Positions 34,042 through 43,315 of a DNA stretch of 58,213 nt are shown here, piece after piece. This DNA comes from an uncultured Phascolarctobacterium sp. (GTDB lineage Bacteria > Bacillota > Negativicutes > Acidaminococcales > Acidaminococcaceae). The translations under genes were made by a program, and so were the position numbers. The notes beneath the pieces were generated by a model. The model did not search any database and was not told the origin of the DNA. It saw only the letters and a program-made list of their open reading frames with translations. The stretch is taken from assembly GCF_900753045.1 (NCBI RefSeq), contig NZ_CAADXO010000067.1, positions 1-58,213 of the forward strand, written 5' to 3'. Every line of letters begins with the position of its first letter. The stretch's first letter is position 1.

Positions 34042-35403
34042 ATGAGTTCAGTTTTACTGATATCATTGACGGTTATTTTTTCAGTTATTGTGGCAAAGCT
34101 GATACTGAAAAAGTACAATGCAATTTTCGTTTTCTTTACTTCCGGTATCGTTATCATGCTGATTGCTAACGCACTTACCGGCACACCTATTTTGGGCAAA
34201 GCTACACTTGGAAGTCCGCTGCTTGATGTCTTTGGCTTTTTGACCAAAAGTTTCAAGAGCAATCTGTCGGGCATAGGCATGATTATCATGAGTGTAACCG
34301 GTTATGCTGCGTATATGAAGCATATTCAGGCATCTACCAAATTAGCCTATCTTGCAAGTAATCCGCTCAGCAAAATCAAAAACAAGTATCTTGTACTTAG
34401 CGGTTTATACATTGTCGGTATGGCGCTGAAGCTTGTTATTACCAGTCAGGCAGGATTGTCTGTATTGCTTTTGGCAACAGTATTTCCTGTTATGATGGCT
34501 ATAGGCATTACACCGATAACAGCAGCTTCTGTTTTGTCACTTATCTGTATCGATTATGGTCCGAATGACGGCTCGACTATCTTCATGTCGGGTGTTTTGA
34601 AGATGAATGTAGTAGATGTCTTTCTTAAGCATCAAATTTATGTTGCCGGAAGCATCATACTGGTATTGGCAATAGTAATTCCGCTTTACTATAAATATAT
34701 GGATGCCCGCGATTTGACCAGAGGGGAATATCAGTCACAGGAGCTCACGGTATTGGAAAATCCCGCCGTTCCCGGTTATTATGCACTGCTACCGATTATT
34801 CCTTTGGCAATCGTTTTTGTTGATTACTTCATTCCTTCTACCAAGGTTGATGTAATTACCGCTAATATTATGGGTATGTTTATCACTTTTGTAATCGAAT
34901 TCTGCCGTCGCAGTGATAAGAATGAGATTCCCAAGGATATGCTTGTTATTCTCAGAGCCATGGCAGATATTTTTGTCAGCGTAGTATCTATAATTATCTC
35001 TGCATCCTGCTTTGCTCAAGGCATTAAAATGCTAGGTGGCATTAGCATTTTTGCACATTATATTGCAGGCATGGATGGCGCTGTATTTATTATTATGTTA
35101 GTGTTGGCACTTTTGACCTTCCTGTTCGGTATTATTATGGGCAGCGGCGCAGCACCGCTTTTCGCTTTCGGACCTTTAACTCCGGAAATTGCGACAAAGC
35201 TTGGCGTGCCTACCGTTACCTTAATCCTGCCTATGGAAATTGCCAGCGCACTTGGCAGAGCAACATCTCCGGTGTGCGGTGCCATTATTGCTGAAGCAGG
35301 GTTCGCCGGTATTGAGCCTATTCAATTAGTAAAGCGTTCCGCACCGCTTTTGGTTTTGGCATTTGTCATTAACTGTGTAGCAAGTTATATATTTAATATT
35401 TAA
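34042..35403 (+). CDS. DcuC-family (C4-dicarboxylate carrier-like) transporter
   Basis: The 453-aa protein has about 12 hydrophobic helices and the DcuC/YfcC-type signature segments ITSQAGLSVLLLATVFPVM, ICIDYGPNDGST and GIIMGSGAAPLFAFGPL. DcuC proteins carry fumarate, succinate or other anions, but the family is broad. It is followed after 29 bases by a nucleoside hydrolase gene, so the real substrate may be a nucleoside or related compound. An extended -10 (TGCTATAAT, 33999-34007) and AGGAGGGG upstream drive it. Confidence 0.8.
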   Translation: MSSVLLISLTVIFSVIVAKLILKKYNAIFVFFTSGIVIMLIANALTGTPILGKATLGSPLLDVFGFLTKSFKSNLSGIGMIIMSVTGYAAYMKHIQASTKLAYLASNPLSKIKNKYLVLSGLYIVGMALKLVITSQAGLSVLLLATVFPVMMAIGITPITAASVLSLICIDYGPNDGSTIFMSGVLKMNVVDVFLKHQIYVAGSIILVLAIVIPLYYKYMDARDLTRGEYQSQELTVLENPAVPGYYALLPIIPLAIVFVDYFIPSTKVDVITANIMGMFITFVIEFCRRSDKNEIPKDMLVILRAMADIFVSVVSIIISASCFAQGIKMLGGISIFAHYIAGMDGAVFIIMLVLALLTFLFGIIMGSGAAPLFAFGPLTPEIATKLGVPTVTLILPMEIASALGRATSPVCGAIIAEAGFAGIEPIQLVKRSAPLLVLAFVINCVASYIFNI

Positions 35404-35432
35404 TATTTGGTTAAAAGAGGGAGGCCGTGAAG

Positions 35433-36470
35433 ATGGCAAAAGAAAAATTTATTTTAGACTGTGATCCGGGTTCTGATGACGCTATTGCTATTATGCTGGC
35501 GCTTTACAGTGAAAAGCTTCAGCTGAAAGCGATTACTACTGTTAACGGTAATCGTATTGTGCCCAAAACAACTGAAAACGCTTTGCGTGTAGTTGAGTTC
35601 TTGGGTGCTGATGTTCCTGTGTACCGTGGTTGTGAAAATCCGATTATCTGTAACCAGATTCCGACACGCAAGCCTAATCTGCCGCGCGTAACCTTGAATG
35701 ATTGTCACGGTGACTTTTTGCCTATGCCTGAGGCTACAATTAAACCGCAGCCTGAGCATGCCGTATTTTTCCTGGTAAAAGCTTTTATGGAGGCAACAGA
35801 GCCTTTGACACTTGTTGCAACAGGCCCTTTGACTAATGTTGCTATGGCTCTGCGCATTGAACCAAGATTAGAAGATAAAATCAAGAAAATGGTAATTATG
35901 GGTGGCGGTCATACCGGCTGTAATGCCAGTGCTGCTGCGGAATTTAACTTCTATGCCGATCCTGAAGCGGCTAAGATTGTTATGGACAGTAAATTTCCTA
36001 AGGTTATTTTACCGCTGGATGCTACCTGGCGTGCCTGCATTACCGATGAGGAATGCGAACAGTTGCGTGCTCTGGGAACTCCTGCTGCCGAAAAAGCTGC
36101 AACACTGCAAATGCTGCGCATCAACAATTTGAAGGTTAATGATGTTTCTCCGGAAAACTACGAGCTGCGTCATACCGCAGGTACTGTTGGCGAAAAGGTT
36201 CTGTATCGTTATGATAACCATATGGCACCGATTCATGACGCTTTGGCAGTTGCTTATCTGATTGATCCTAGTGTTATTACCGAGCTGGCGGATGCAAACG
36301 TAGATATTGATATTTCCGGCGGCATTTGTGATGGCCGTATGGTTGCGGATTTCCATAATACCAAGAAGGGCGCTGCACCTGTAACTGCTAAAGTTGCTTT
36401 GAATGCAGATGCCAAAAAGTTTGTTGCTCTGCTGATGCATAACCTTGGCAAGAAAGAGCTGGATAATTAA
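35433..36470 (+). CDS. Nucleoside hydrolase (inosine-uridine preferring family)
   Basis: The 345-aa enzyme splits nucleosides into base and ribose. The metal-binding N-terminus is DCDPGSDDA (residues 9-17); further on are LVATGPLTNVAMAL, VIMGGG and the C-terminal HDALAVAYLIDP. GGGAGG eight bases before the ATG at 35433 is preferred to a GTG at 35427. It forms an operon with the DcuC-type transporter and ends at a strong terminator: uptake followed by cleavage is the natural reading. Confidence 0.88.
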   Translation: MAKEKFILDCDPGSDDAIAIMLALYSEKLQLKAITTVNGNRIVPKTTENALRVVEFLGADVPVYRGCENPIICNQIPTRKPNLPRVTLNDCHGDFLPMPEATIKPQPEHAVFFLVKAFMEATEPLTLVATGPLTNVAMALRIEPRLEDKIKKMVIMGGGHTGCNASAAAEFNFYADPEAAKIVMDSKFPKVILPLDATWRACITDEECEQLRALGTPAAEKAATLQMLRINNLKVNDVSPENYELRHTAGTVGEKVLYRYDNHMAPIHDALAVAYLIDPSVITELADANVDIDISGGICDGRMVADFHNTKKGAAPVTAKVALNADAKKFVALLMHNLGKKELDN

Positions 36471-36517
36471 AAATATAGACAGGGCAACTGGTTTATGACT
36501 GTTGCTTAGAAAATAGA

Positions 36518-36573
36518 AAAGCCTTGCAATTTACCTGACGATTATTCGTCTGTGTAGTTTGCAGGGCTTTTTT
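36518..36573 (+). terminator. Terminator after the nucleoside hydrolase
   Basis: AAGCCTTGCAA pairs with TTTGCAGGGCTT across a long loop with further pairing; T6 follows. Confidence 0.8.
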
Positions 36574-36769
36574 GTGTGTATTGCTTTGTGCAGCAGGAGT
36601 TAATACTGCATAAGAATGATATTTTTAAAGAGGTACGATTCCTATAACATGCTATTTGAATGATAGTATTTTGTAAAAAATAGATGCTAAAAATCTTAAT
36701 TTTGTAGTATAATAAAAAATAGAATGGTTTTAGGTTTACAAGCTATAATATAAATAGGGAGGCTTATAT

Positions 36770-38518
36770 ATGTCCAAACTAAATATTGACCAAAAAAATG
36801 TTAGAACTCTTTTTAGTGAAAAAAAGACCGATTTTTTAATACCTGATTATCAAAGACCATACGCTTGGGAAGAAAAAGAATGTCAAACTCTTTGGGATGA
36901 TTTATTTTCATTTTCTTTTCCTGATAATGATTGCGATAAATTTGATAGTGATACTGATGAGTACTTTTTGGGACCTATTGTAACCTTTAAAAATAAAGAT
37001 GGAAAGATGGAAATTATTGATGGGCAACAGAGATTGACAACATTAATGCTTTTATTGCGTGCATTTTATGATAAATATGGTAGCATGAAAAATGATAGAG
37101 CAATTAAAACTAGTAAATTTATAGAACAGTGTATTTGGAAAACAGACGAATTTGGTGATCCGGATAAAACAGCTTTAAAAATTGATTCTGAGGTTGCTAC
37201 TGATGAACAAAAAGATGAATTTTTAAATATTCTTAAAACAGGAATAGTAAATAACAGTTGGAAAAGTAATTATGCTATTAATTATCGATTCTTTCAAAAG
37301 AAAATAGTAGATTTTTTAAATGCATATCCAGATTGGTTTTCCTTTTTCCCGATTCGAATAATGAATAATTGTATTCTTTTACCAATAGAAGCCGAATCGC
37401 AGGATACTGCTTTACGAATCTTTTCTACATTGAATGATCGTGGTAAACCATTATCGGATGCTGATATTTTTAAAGCACAGTTTTACAAATATTTCTCAGA
37501 AAAGGGAGAGAGAAAACAATTTATTAAGAAATGGAAGGATTTGGAAGTTTTATGTGATTCACTTTTTCATCCTATTACTGGCACTCCAATGGATGAACTT
37601 TTTACGCGTTATATGTATTATGAACGTGCTAAGCAAGGTATTAAAACGTCTACTACAGAAGCTTTACGCAAATTTTATGAACGTAATTCTTATATATTGC
37701 TAAAAAATGATCAGACTTTTGATAATTTGATTGATTTAGCTATTTTTTGGAATGATGTCCAGAATCAAAACAAAAATCGATTTTCTGATCGGATATTAAG
37801 ACGATTATTTGTCTTGAATTATGCACCAAATGGTATGTGGACGTATTTTGTTTCTGTTTATTATATGACTTATCGTGATAAATGTGGATTGTTAAATGAT
37901 GAAGACTTCTATAACTTTTTGCACAAAATAACTGCTTTTATATGGGCATATGCTGTGACTAATCCGGGGGTCAATGCTTTGCGTACACCTGTATTTGCTG
38001 AAATGGTTAATATTATCAACAAACAGCCCATAACATTTACAGACTATATTTTTGATTTGCACCATTTACAGAATGTTTTAAGTAACTATTCTTTTAGCAA
38101 TAACCGTACCATTACTAAATCTATGCTGACATGGTGGGCATTGCAAGATGAAAATCAAAGTTTGCCTGATATTGAGAGCTTGTTTCAGATTGAGCATATC
38201 TTTGCGCGCAATAGAGCAGATAAAGAAGGAAGTTTAACAAATTTAAAAAATTTAGAAAGCCTTGGAAATAAGGTGCTTTTAGAAAAGCGAATTAATATTA
38301 GGGCTTCTGATTACCGTTTTTCTGACAAAGTTAAATATTATACAGGCTTTGAAAATGCTCGCAAGCAGAATTTGGAAGGAACAAAAATTAAGGAGTTGTT
38401 GAATATAGCAGTGTCGCATCAAGATTTTACTGAATTAGATATAGTTCAACGTAATGCTAAAATTATGCAGAGATTTACAGAATACTTAAGAAAATATAAT
38501 TTAATTCAGTCGGATTGA
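36770..38518 (+). CDS. GmrSD-like DUF262/DUF1524 protein (modification-dependent nuclease type)
   Basis: The 582-aa protein joins a DUF262 domain to a DUF1524 HNH-like nuclease domain. DUF262: IPDYQRPYAW at 24-33 and the nucleotide-binding IIDGQQRLT with D84-R88. DUF1524: FQIEHIFARN, His476, and SLGNKVLLEKRINI near 500. GmrSD enzymes are type IV restriction nucleases that cut modified phage DNA, needing NTP. The gene is visibly A/T-rich compared with its neighbours, has a TATAAT at 36708-36713 and AGGGAGG before the ATG, and is followed by a PLD-like gene. The modification recognised cannot be told. Confidence 0.85.
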   Translation: MSKLNIDQKNVRTLFSEKKTDFLIPDYQRPYAWEEKECQTLWDDLFSFSFPDNDCDKFDSDTDEYFLGPIVTFKNKDGKMEIIDGQQRLTTLMLLLRAFYDKYGSMKNDRAIKTSKFIEQCIWKTDEFGDPDKTALKIDSEVATDEQKDEFLNILKTGIVNNSWKSNYAINYRFFQKKIVDFLNAYPDWFSFFPIRIMNNCILLPIEAESQDTALRIFSTLNDRGKPLSDADIFKAQFYKYFSEKGERKQFIKKWKDLEVLCDSLFHPITGTPMDELFTRYMYYERAKQGIKTSTTEALRKFYERNSYILLKNDQTFDNLIDLAIFWNDVQNQNKNRFSDRILRRLFVLNYAPNGMWTYFVSVYYMTYRDKCGLLNDEDFYNFLHKITAFIWAYAVTNPGVNALRTPVFAEMVNIINKQPITFTDYIFDLHHLQNVLSNYSFSNNRTITKSMLTWWALQDENQSLPDIESLFQIEHIFARNRADKEGSLTNLKNLESLGNKVLLEKRINIRASDYRFSDKVKYYTGFENARKQNLEGTKIKELLNIAVSHQDFTELDIVQRNAKIMQRFTEYLRKYNLIQSD

Positions 38519-38566
38519 CTATAATATTAATAGAGTAGCAAATAATAAAATTTTGAGGTGCAAACA

Positions 38567-39823
38567 ATGGATAAAAATGTTTCTTTTGTAGCAATAACTG
38601 AACAATATTTGATTTCAAAAATTAATAAAGCTAAAACTCGTGTAGCGTTTATTGGTGCAGGCTTTAGTTCTAATGTTGCTGATGCTGTTGTTAAGAAAAT
38701 GAATTTAGTTGAAAATATAATTTTTGATAATAACAGTGATGTGTATAGAATTGGTTACGGCTATGCTGAAAGTTTAAAAATTTTAAGAGATGCTGGCATA
38801 CAAATGCAAGAAGCTCATAATATACGAATAAATGTTTTTGTGGCTGATGACGAAGCATTGATATATTCTCCCAATCCTGTTATTGTTGAAGATCCAGTTA
38901 AAGAAAATTTTCCTAACGGTATCATTATCAATTATTCAGCTGTTGCTGGGTTATTTAATGTTGTAGAGACATCAAGCAAACAATTTGCAAAGGAAAAAGG
39001 ACTAACTGAGAATCAATTAGATACACAAAAATTAGTTGTAACTGCTCTTACTGATACGTCTATTTCCAAGACATTGCAAATTATTAAGGAGAACCCTCCT
39101 AAGTTAGATTTATATAGAAAATTAAATGCATATAATGCTAAAATTAAATTTATTGAAATACAGTTATCTGGATTCAATATAAAACAGCATAAAGTAAAAA
39201 TTCCGAGTGAATTATTGGTTGTAGCCAAAGAAGATGATGGAGTTCAACATCAACTTTCAGCAACATATAATTTATTCAATACGTTTAACGAAGAGAGTCT
39301 TCTTGTTAATGCTGCTACAAATATACAAAATGCTGTCAGAATCTTAAGGGATACTTATACTTTAAATTTAAGTGGTTATGGAACTATATGTATGGTGAAA
39401 AAAATGCCTGAAATAGAGAAAGAGGTTCAAAAAATTAAAGATCAAATAGAAAATACTAAGAAGGTATTAGCTTGTAAAATTAATTTAGAGATAGATAAAT
39501 CTATGAAAGCTTTATCTAATGTGTTGGTTCCTGTTGTTTACAAGAATCCGCCTAAGTCTTTACTTGACAATTTATCTGATCCTAAACAAGTTACTGTAAA
39601 ATTAGCTAAAATTTATGTTGAGGATAAATTAAGAAAAACTTTCGTTACTGGAAATGATTATCTTAAGGATATGAAGCTAGAAGTTAAGTATAAAGATTTA
39701 ACATTGGATACATTAGAAAAACCGGAAGTTTTTAATAAAATTATGAGTAGTAAGTGGAAATATAATTTTATTGATGACGGAATACTTACATATGAAAAAG
39801 GATTAGCTGAAGTAACAGAATAA
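38567..39823 (+). CDS. PLD-like protein next to the GmrSD-like gene
   Basis: The 418-aa protein starts six bases after GAGGTG. The N-terminal third has the alternating pattern of phospholipase-D-like domains (LISKINKAKTRVAFIGAGFS, FDNNSDVYRIGYG, INVFVADDEALIYSPNP), but the HxK catalytic motif is not visible, so it may be a non-catalytic PLD fold. The remainder is helical with long Lys/Glu-rich stretches (EKEVQKIKDQIENTKKVL). It is A/T-rich and 48 bases downstream of the GmrSD-like gene, so the two are likely a single module. I know no named function. Confidence 0.6.
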   Translation: MDKNVSFVAITEQYLISKINKAKTRVAFIGAGFSSNVADAVVKKMNLVENIIFDNNSDVYRIGYGYAESLKILRDAGIQMQEAHNIRINVFVADDEALIYSPNPVIVEDPVKENFPNGIIINYSAVAGLFNVVETSSKQFAKEKGLTENQLDTQKLVVTALTDTSISKTLQIIKENPPKLDLYRKLNAYNAKIKFIEIQLSGFNIKQHKVKIPSELLVVAKEDDGVQHQLSATYNLFNTFNEESLLVNAATNIQNAVRILRDTYTLNLSGYGTICMVKKMPEIEKEVQKIKDQIENTKKVLACKINLEIDKSMKALSNVLVPVVYKNPPKSLLDNLSDPKQVTVKLAKIYVEDKLRKTFVTGNDYLKDMKLEVKYKDLTLDTLEKPEVFNKIMSSKWKYNFIDDGILTYEKGLAEVTE

Positions 39824-40239
39824 GATTGAGAGGTATTATGTTAGGAGCTTGGTAAGTAGGATGAATTACATTCTGATGATGGCGCTGCTGGAGAGAGTAA
39901 TTGAAAAAAGTAAGAAAAATTGATTAGCATAGGAGAAAAATCAATATAATTATTTATTTCAGTTTCACTATACACAAATGATATATTAGAAATACAACGA
40001 AGATATAAAGCAGAGCGGCGGAATGAGGAAAAATCCTTTAAATTTATCTTAATGATCTTATCGGCAAATTATGATAGAGGAGATGTCTATGGTAGCAAAA
40101 TATTGTTTCTGAGCGATATACCTACGTTATTATTGGCAATTAACGCAGGCAGGATAATATGCAATTCCGCACTTATTTGCAAGATAGGATAAAACTGAAA
40201 ATCCTACATTCTATACTTCCGTTAAAGCTATAAAACTTT
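39824..40239 (+). other. Non-coding stretch after the defence-like cassette
   Basis: No gene of reasonable length is seen. A few short frames (for example a 20-codon frame at about 39861-39923) lack support. It is A/T-rich like the cassette and probably belongs to the acquired segment. Confidence 0.4.
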
Positions 40240-40288
40240 AACCGTTAAACATTGCAGAGAACACCTGCACGCTTAACGGTTATTTTTT
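40240..40288 (+). terminator. Terminator before asp23
   Basis: AACCGTTAA (40240-40248) pairs with TTAACGGTT (40273-40281), then ATTTTTT. Confidence 0.75.
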
Positions 40289-40408
40289 ATACATTTTATG
40301 CATACGGATTGTATAAAATGTGTTATAATAAGAAGATAATAATGTATAACTGTCTTCATTACGCTGTCGCACTTTTGCCGGCACGTAAGCGAGCAGGAGG
40401 TGCCGGAT

Positions 40409-41029
40409 ATGGAAGAAAAAAATATAAAGGACACTATCAGGGCCAAGGCTGCAGAAGCCGCTGAAGCTGCTGCCGAAGCAGCGGAAACACAGGACAAGGA
40501 AGAATATGGTGATATACGTATTGCCGACGAGGTTATCTGTATCGTTGCCAGTCTGGCGGCGCAGGAGGTACCGGGCGTTGTAGGCATGAGCGGCGGCCTG
40601 ACAGATGGCATTAACCGCTTCTTGGGCAAAGAAAACGCTTCTAAGGGCGTACATTTGCATTTTGAAGGCAAGACGGTAAATGCCAGTGTGTATATTGTTA
40701 TCGAATACGGCTGCTGCATTCCTGAGATTGCTTTGGAGGTACAGGAAAAGGTTAAAGATGCTATTGAGGCTATGACCGGTTACGAGGTGCAGTTTGTTGA
40801 CGTCAATGTCGAAGGCGTGGCCAAGAGGCGTGAAAGCGAGCTGGAAAAGGAAAGCTCATCTGATGTTGATATGGCAGAGATTTTGCAGGCGCAGGCTAAG
40901 CGTGCGGAAGCAACGGAAGCCAATTCCTTTGAGCAGCAGTTGGTTAATCTGCATGATAACCATGCTTTTGAACTGCCGCCGGAGGAAGACATGGATGAAA
41001 AGCATAGGAAGTTTTTAGAGGAGGATTAA
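40409..41029 (+). CDS. Asp23/Gls24 family envelope stress protein
   Basis: The 206-aa protein has the Asp23/Gls24 domain (IRIADEVICIVASLAAQEVPG, EYGCCIPEIALEVQEKV, VQFVDVNVEGV) between a helical Ala/Glu-rich N-terminus and an acidic C-terminal tail. GGAGG eight bases before 40409 fixes the start. In Staphylococcus the homologue is held at the membrane by AmaP; amaP follows after five bases here. Confidence 0.9.
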   Translation: MEEKNIKDTIRAKAAEAAEAAAEAAETQDKEEYGDIRIADEVICIVASLAAQEVPGVVGMSGGLTDGINRFLGKENASKGVHLHFEGKTVNASVYIVIEYGCCIPEIALEVQEKVKDAIEAMTGYEVQFVDVNVEGVAKRRESELEKESSSDVDMAEILQAQAKRAEATEANSFEQQLVNLHDNHAFELPPEEDMDEKHRKFLEED

Positions 41030-41034
41030 CTGTT

Positions 41035-41556
41035 ATGGGTATTGCAGATAGAATTATCCTGACGCTGTATACGATATTGATGACGGTAGCTTCAGTGCTG
41101 ACGCTGCTGTGCAGTCTGGGCGTTTTCTCTGATACCGGTATGGTGGCGTTTATCAGCCATATTCCCGGCAACTGGGTTTATGCTGTCGGCGGCGTGATTA
41201 TGCTGCTGGTGAGCGTACGCCTGCTGATTACCGGCCTGGGACTGACGGGCGTAAGCTCGCTGAAACTGAGTGACAGCGATAAGGGCAAGGTGCTTGTAGG
41301 CAAGGGCGCCTTGGAGGATTATATTGCTGTTCTGTCGCAGGAAATTTACGGCATTCATCATGTAAAGGTTATTGTTAAGCTGGAGGATCAATGCATTGAT
41401 GTGCGCATTAATGCTTCGATTGAACCCGGCATAAATATTCCGGAAACCTCCGGTGAGATTAAGACCAACGTCCGTGAAACCATTAAAAAGGTTACCGGCA
41501 TTGAGGTTAAGGAAATAGAGCTGTTCTTCAAACAGATTAAGGCAAAGGAAGAATAG
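41035..41556 (+). CDS. amaP: Alkaline shock response membrane anchor AmaP
   Basis: The 173-aa protein has two N-terminal membrane helices (IILTLYTILMTVASVLTLLC and WVYAVGGVIMLLVSVRLLI), then an Asp23-like soluble domain (VTGIEVKEIELFFKQI). It would anchor the Asp23 protein to the membrane. GAGGAGG overlaps the preceding gene end. Confidence 0.85.
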   Translation: MGIADRIILTLYTILMTVASVLTLLCSLGVFSDTGMVAFISHIPGNWVYAVGGVIMLLVSVRLLITGLGLTGVSSLKLSDSDKGKVLVGKGALEDYIAVLSQEIYGIHHVKVIVKLEDQCIDVRINASIEPGINIPETSGEIKTNVRETIKKVTGIEVKEIELFFKQIKAKEE

Positions 41557-41568
41557 GAGGCAGAAGCT

Positions 41569-41796
41569 ATGTTTAACGATATTCTTAATGATATCTGGAA
41601 TAATTATCGCGGCCGTCTGCTTTGCTCGGTGTTTGGCCTGTTTATCGGCGTGGTTGTGCTGTGGCTGGGATTTTTTCAGGCACTGTTTCTGATGATCTGC
41701 ATCGGCTTGGGCTTTTTTATCGGTAACAAGCTGGATAAGAAAGAGGATTTGCTGGAGTGGTTAGATAGGTTGTTACCTCCAGGATATCATAGGTAA
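41569..41796 (+). CDS. DUF2273 small membrane protein
   Basis: The 75-aa protein has one long hydrophobic hairpin (LFIGVVVLWLGFFQALFLMICIGLGFFIG) and a charged C-terminus, the DUF2273 pattern seen in asp23 operons. It follows amaP after 12 bases, with GGAGG upstream. Role unknown; probably structural in the envelope stress complex. Confidence 0.82.
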   Translation: MFNDILNDIWNNYRGRLLCSVFGLFIGVVVLWLGFFQALFLMICIGLGFFIGNKLDKKEDLLEWLDRLLPPGYHR

Positions 41797-41894
41797 ATGT
41801 GGTAATGACGAAAGATAAGGCCCCATCTGCCTAATCTAAATCCATCATCATACAAGATATTTATTAAAATTTTTTATACAAGGAGAGTGTGCAA

Positions 41895-42362
41895 ATGATT
41901 CGTAGACTTGCAAGAGAGGTTGCCTTACAGGCGTTATTCCAAATAGACTTTACCGGTAATGAGGTAGAACAGGCTGTTGACGCAGCGCTGGATGAGCATG
42001 AAGAACTGCTGCATCCTGAGGCTGCTGTAGACAAGGCTTTGGACCAGCATAAGGAGCTGGGTGCAGCAAGTGCCAGAAATTATGTAAAGAAATATTCCAT
42101 GGTGCTTGTTAACGGCGTTGTAGAAAATAAAGAAGCTATTGATGCGACTTTGAACAGCTGTGCAACCGACTGGACAGTAGAGCGTATGCCTGCTACCGAC
42201 AGAAATATCCTGCGCGTAGCAGTTTTTGAAATGCGCCATGAAAAGCCTGCTTTGGCTGCAGGTGTTGCTATCAACGAGGCAGTGGAGATTGCCAAGGCTT
42301 ATGGTACCGAAGAATCTCCGCGCTTTATCAACGGTGTTTTAGGTAAGCTGGCAAGAAAATGA
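41895..42362 (+). CDS. nusB: Transcription antitermination factor NusB
   Basis: The 155-aa protein is the all-helical NusB: RRLAREVALQALFQIDF at the N-terminus and MRHEKPALAAGVAINEAVEIAKAYG...FINGVLGKL at the C-terminus. NusB with NusE binds boxA in rRNA leaders. AGGAG nine bases before the ATG. The next gene starts in its stop codon (ATGA). Confidence 0.92.
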   Translation: MIRRLAREVALQALFQIDFTGNEVEQAVDAALDEHEELLHPEAAVDKALDQHKELGAASARNYVKKYSMVLVNGVVENKEAIDATLNSCATDWTVERMPATDRNILRVAVFEMRHEKPALAAGVAINEAVEIAKAYGTEESPRFINGVLGKLARK

Positions 42363-43315
42363 GCCAGAAGGTTTATTTAGGCATTGATACCAGCTGTTAT
42401 ACTACTTCTGCCGCTCTTTTGGCAGAGGATGGCAGTCTGCTTGCCGAGGCCAGACAGATTTTAAGCGTTAAGCCGGGACGCTGCGGCCTGCAGCAGTCCG
42501 AGATGGTTTTTCAGCATACACGCAATCTGCCGCGCTTGGTGGAGGAGGTCTTTGCCGATAAGGATTGCACCTTGGCGGCAATCGGTGTCAGCGGTTATCC
42601 GCGTCCGCTTGCGGACTCCTATATGCCGGCGTTTCTTGCCGGTATGAGCGTTGCCCGTAGCCTGGCAGCTGCCTATAAGGTGCCGCTGGAGGTCATCAGC
42701 CATCAGGAAAATCATCTGGAGGCCGGTCTTTGGTCGGCAGGCGGACCGCAGGCGGAGCGCTTTTTGCTGCTGCATGCTAGCGGTGGTACTACCGATTTGC
42801 TGCTGTGCGAACGCCGTGAGGACAGCCGTTACAATCTGACGCAGGTTGGCGGCAGTTTGGATTTGCACGCCGGTCAGTTTGTTGACCGCATAGGTGTGGC
42901 GCTCGGACTGCAGTTTCCGACAGGTCCGGCGCTGGAGCAGCTTGCAGAACAGGCGGAAGCGCCGCTTGAACTGCCGGTGTCTGTGCGTAAGCTGGATGTG
43001 AGCTTATCGGGACCTGCAACTGCCGCTATGCGCAAGCTGGAGGCGGGGGCGGATGATGCTTCCTTGGCCTTGGGCGTGGAGCATACGTTGGCAGAAACCT
43101 TTGCCCGTCTGCTGCGTAACGGCGCAGCGGCATATGGCGTGCGAGATGTTATTTTGGTTGGCGGCGTAGGCTCCAATAAGTACATCCGCAAGCATGTTGA
43201 AGAAAAGCTGGCGAAGCGCCGGGTGCGCCTGTGGGTGCCGGAAGGCCGCTTCAGCTGTGATAATGCCAGTGGCTGTGCCGCTGTCGCCTGGAGATTACAT
43301 AAGGAAAATGACTGA
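42359..43315 (+). CDS. TsaD/Kae1-like ASKHA-fold protein
   Basis: The 318-aa protein shows the N-terminal GIDTSCYTTSAAL of the Kae1/TsaD/Gcp group, a SHQENHLEAGL segment that matches the metal-binding HxxxH, and VGGVGSNKYIRKHV near the C-terminus. It is shorter than typical TsaD and more likely a paralogue than the essential t6A enzyme. In many Firmicutes such a gene lies between nusB and xseA, as here. Overlaps nusB by four bases and xseA by eight. Confidence 0.8.
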   Translation: MSQKVYLGIDTSCYTTSAALLAEDGSLLAEARQILSVKPGRCGLQQSEMVFQHTRNLPRLVEEVFADKDCTLAAIGVSGYPRPLADSYMPAFLAGMSVARSLAAAYKVPLEVISHQENHLEAGLWSAGGPQAERFLLLHASGGTTDLLLCERREDSRYNLTQVGGSLDLHAGQFVDRIGVALGLQFPTGPALEQLAEQAEAPLELPVSVRKLDVSLSGPATAAMRKLEAGADDASLALGVEHTLAETFARLLRNGAAAYGVRDVILVGGVGSNKYIRKHVEEKLAKRRVRLWVPEGRFSCDNASGCAAVAWRLHKEND

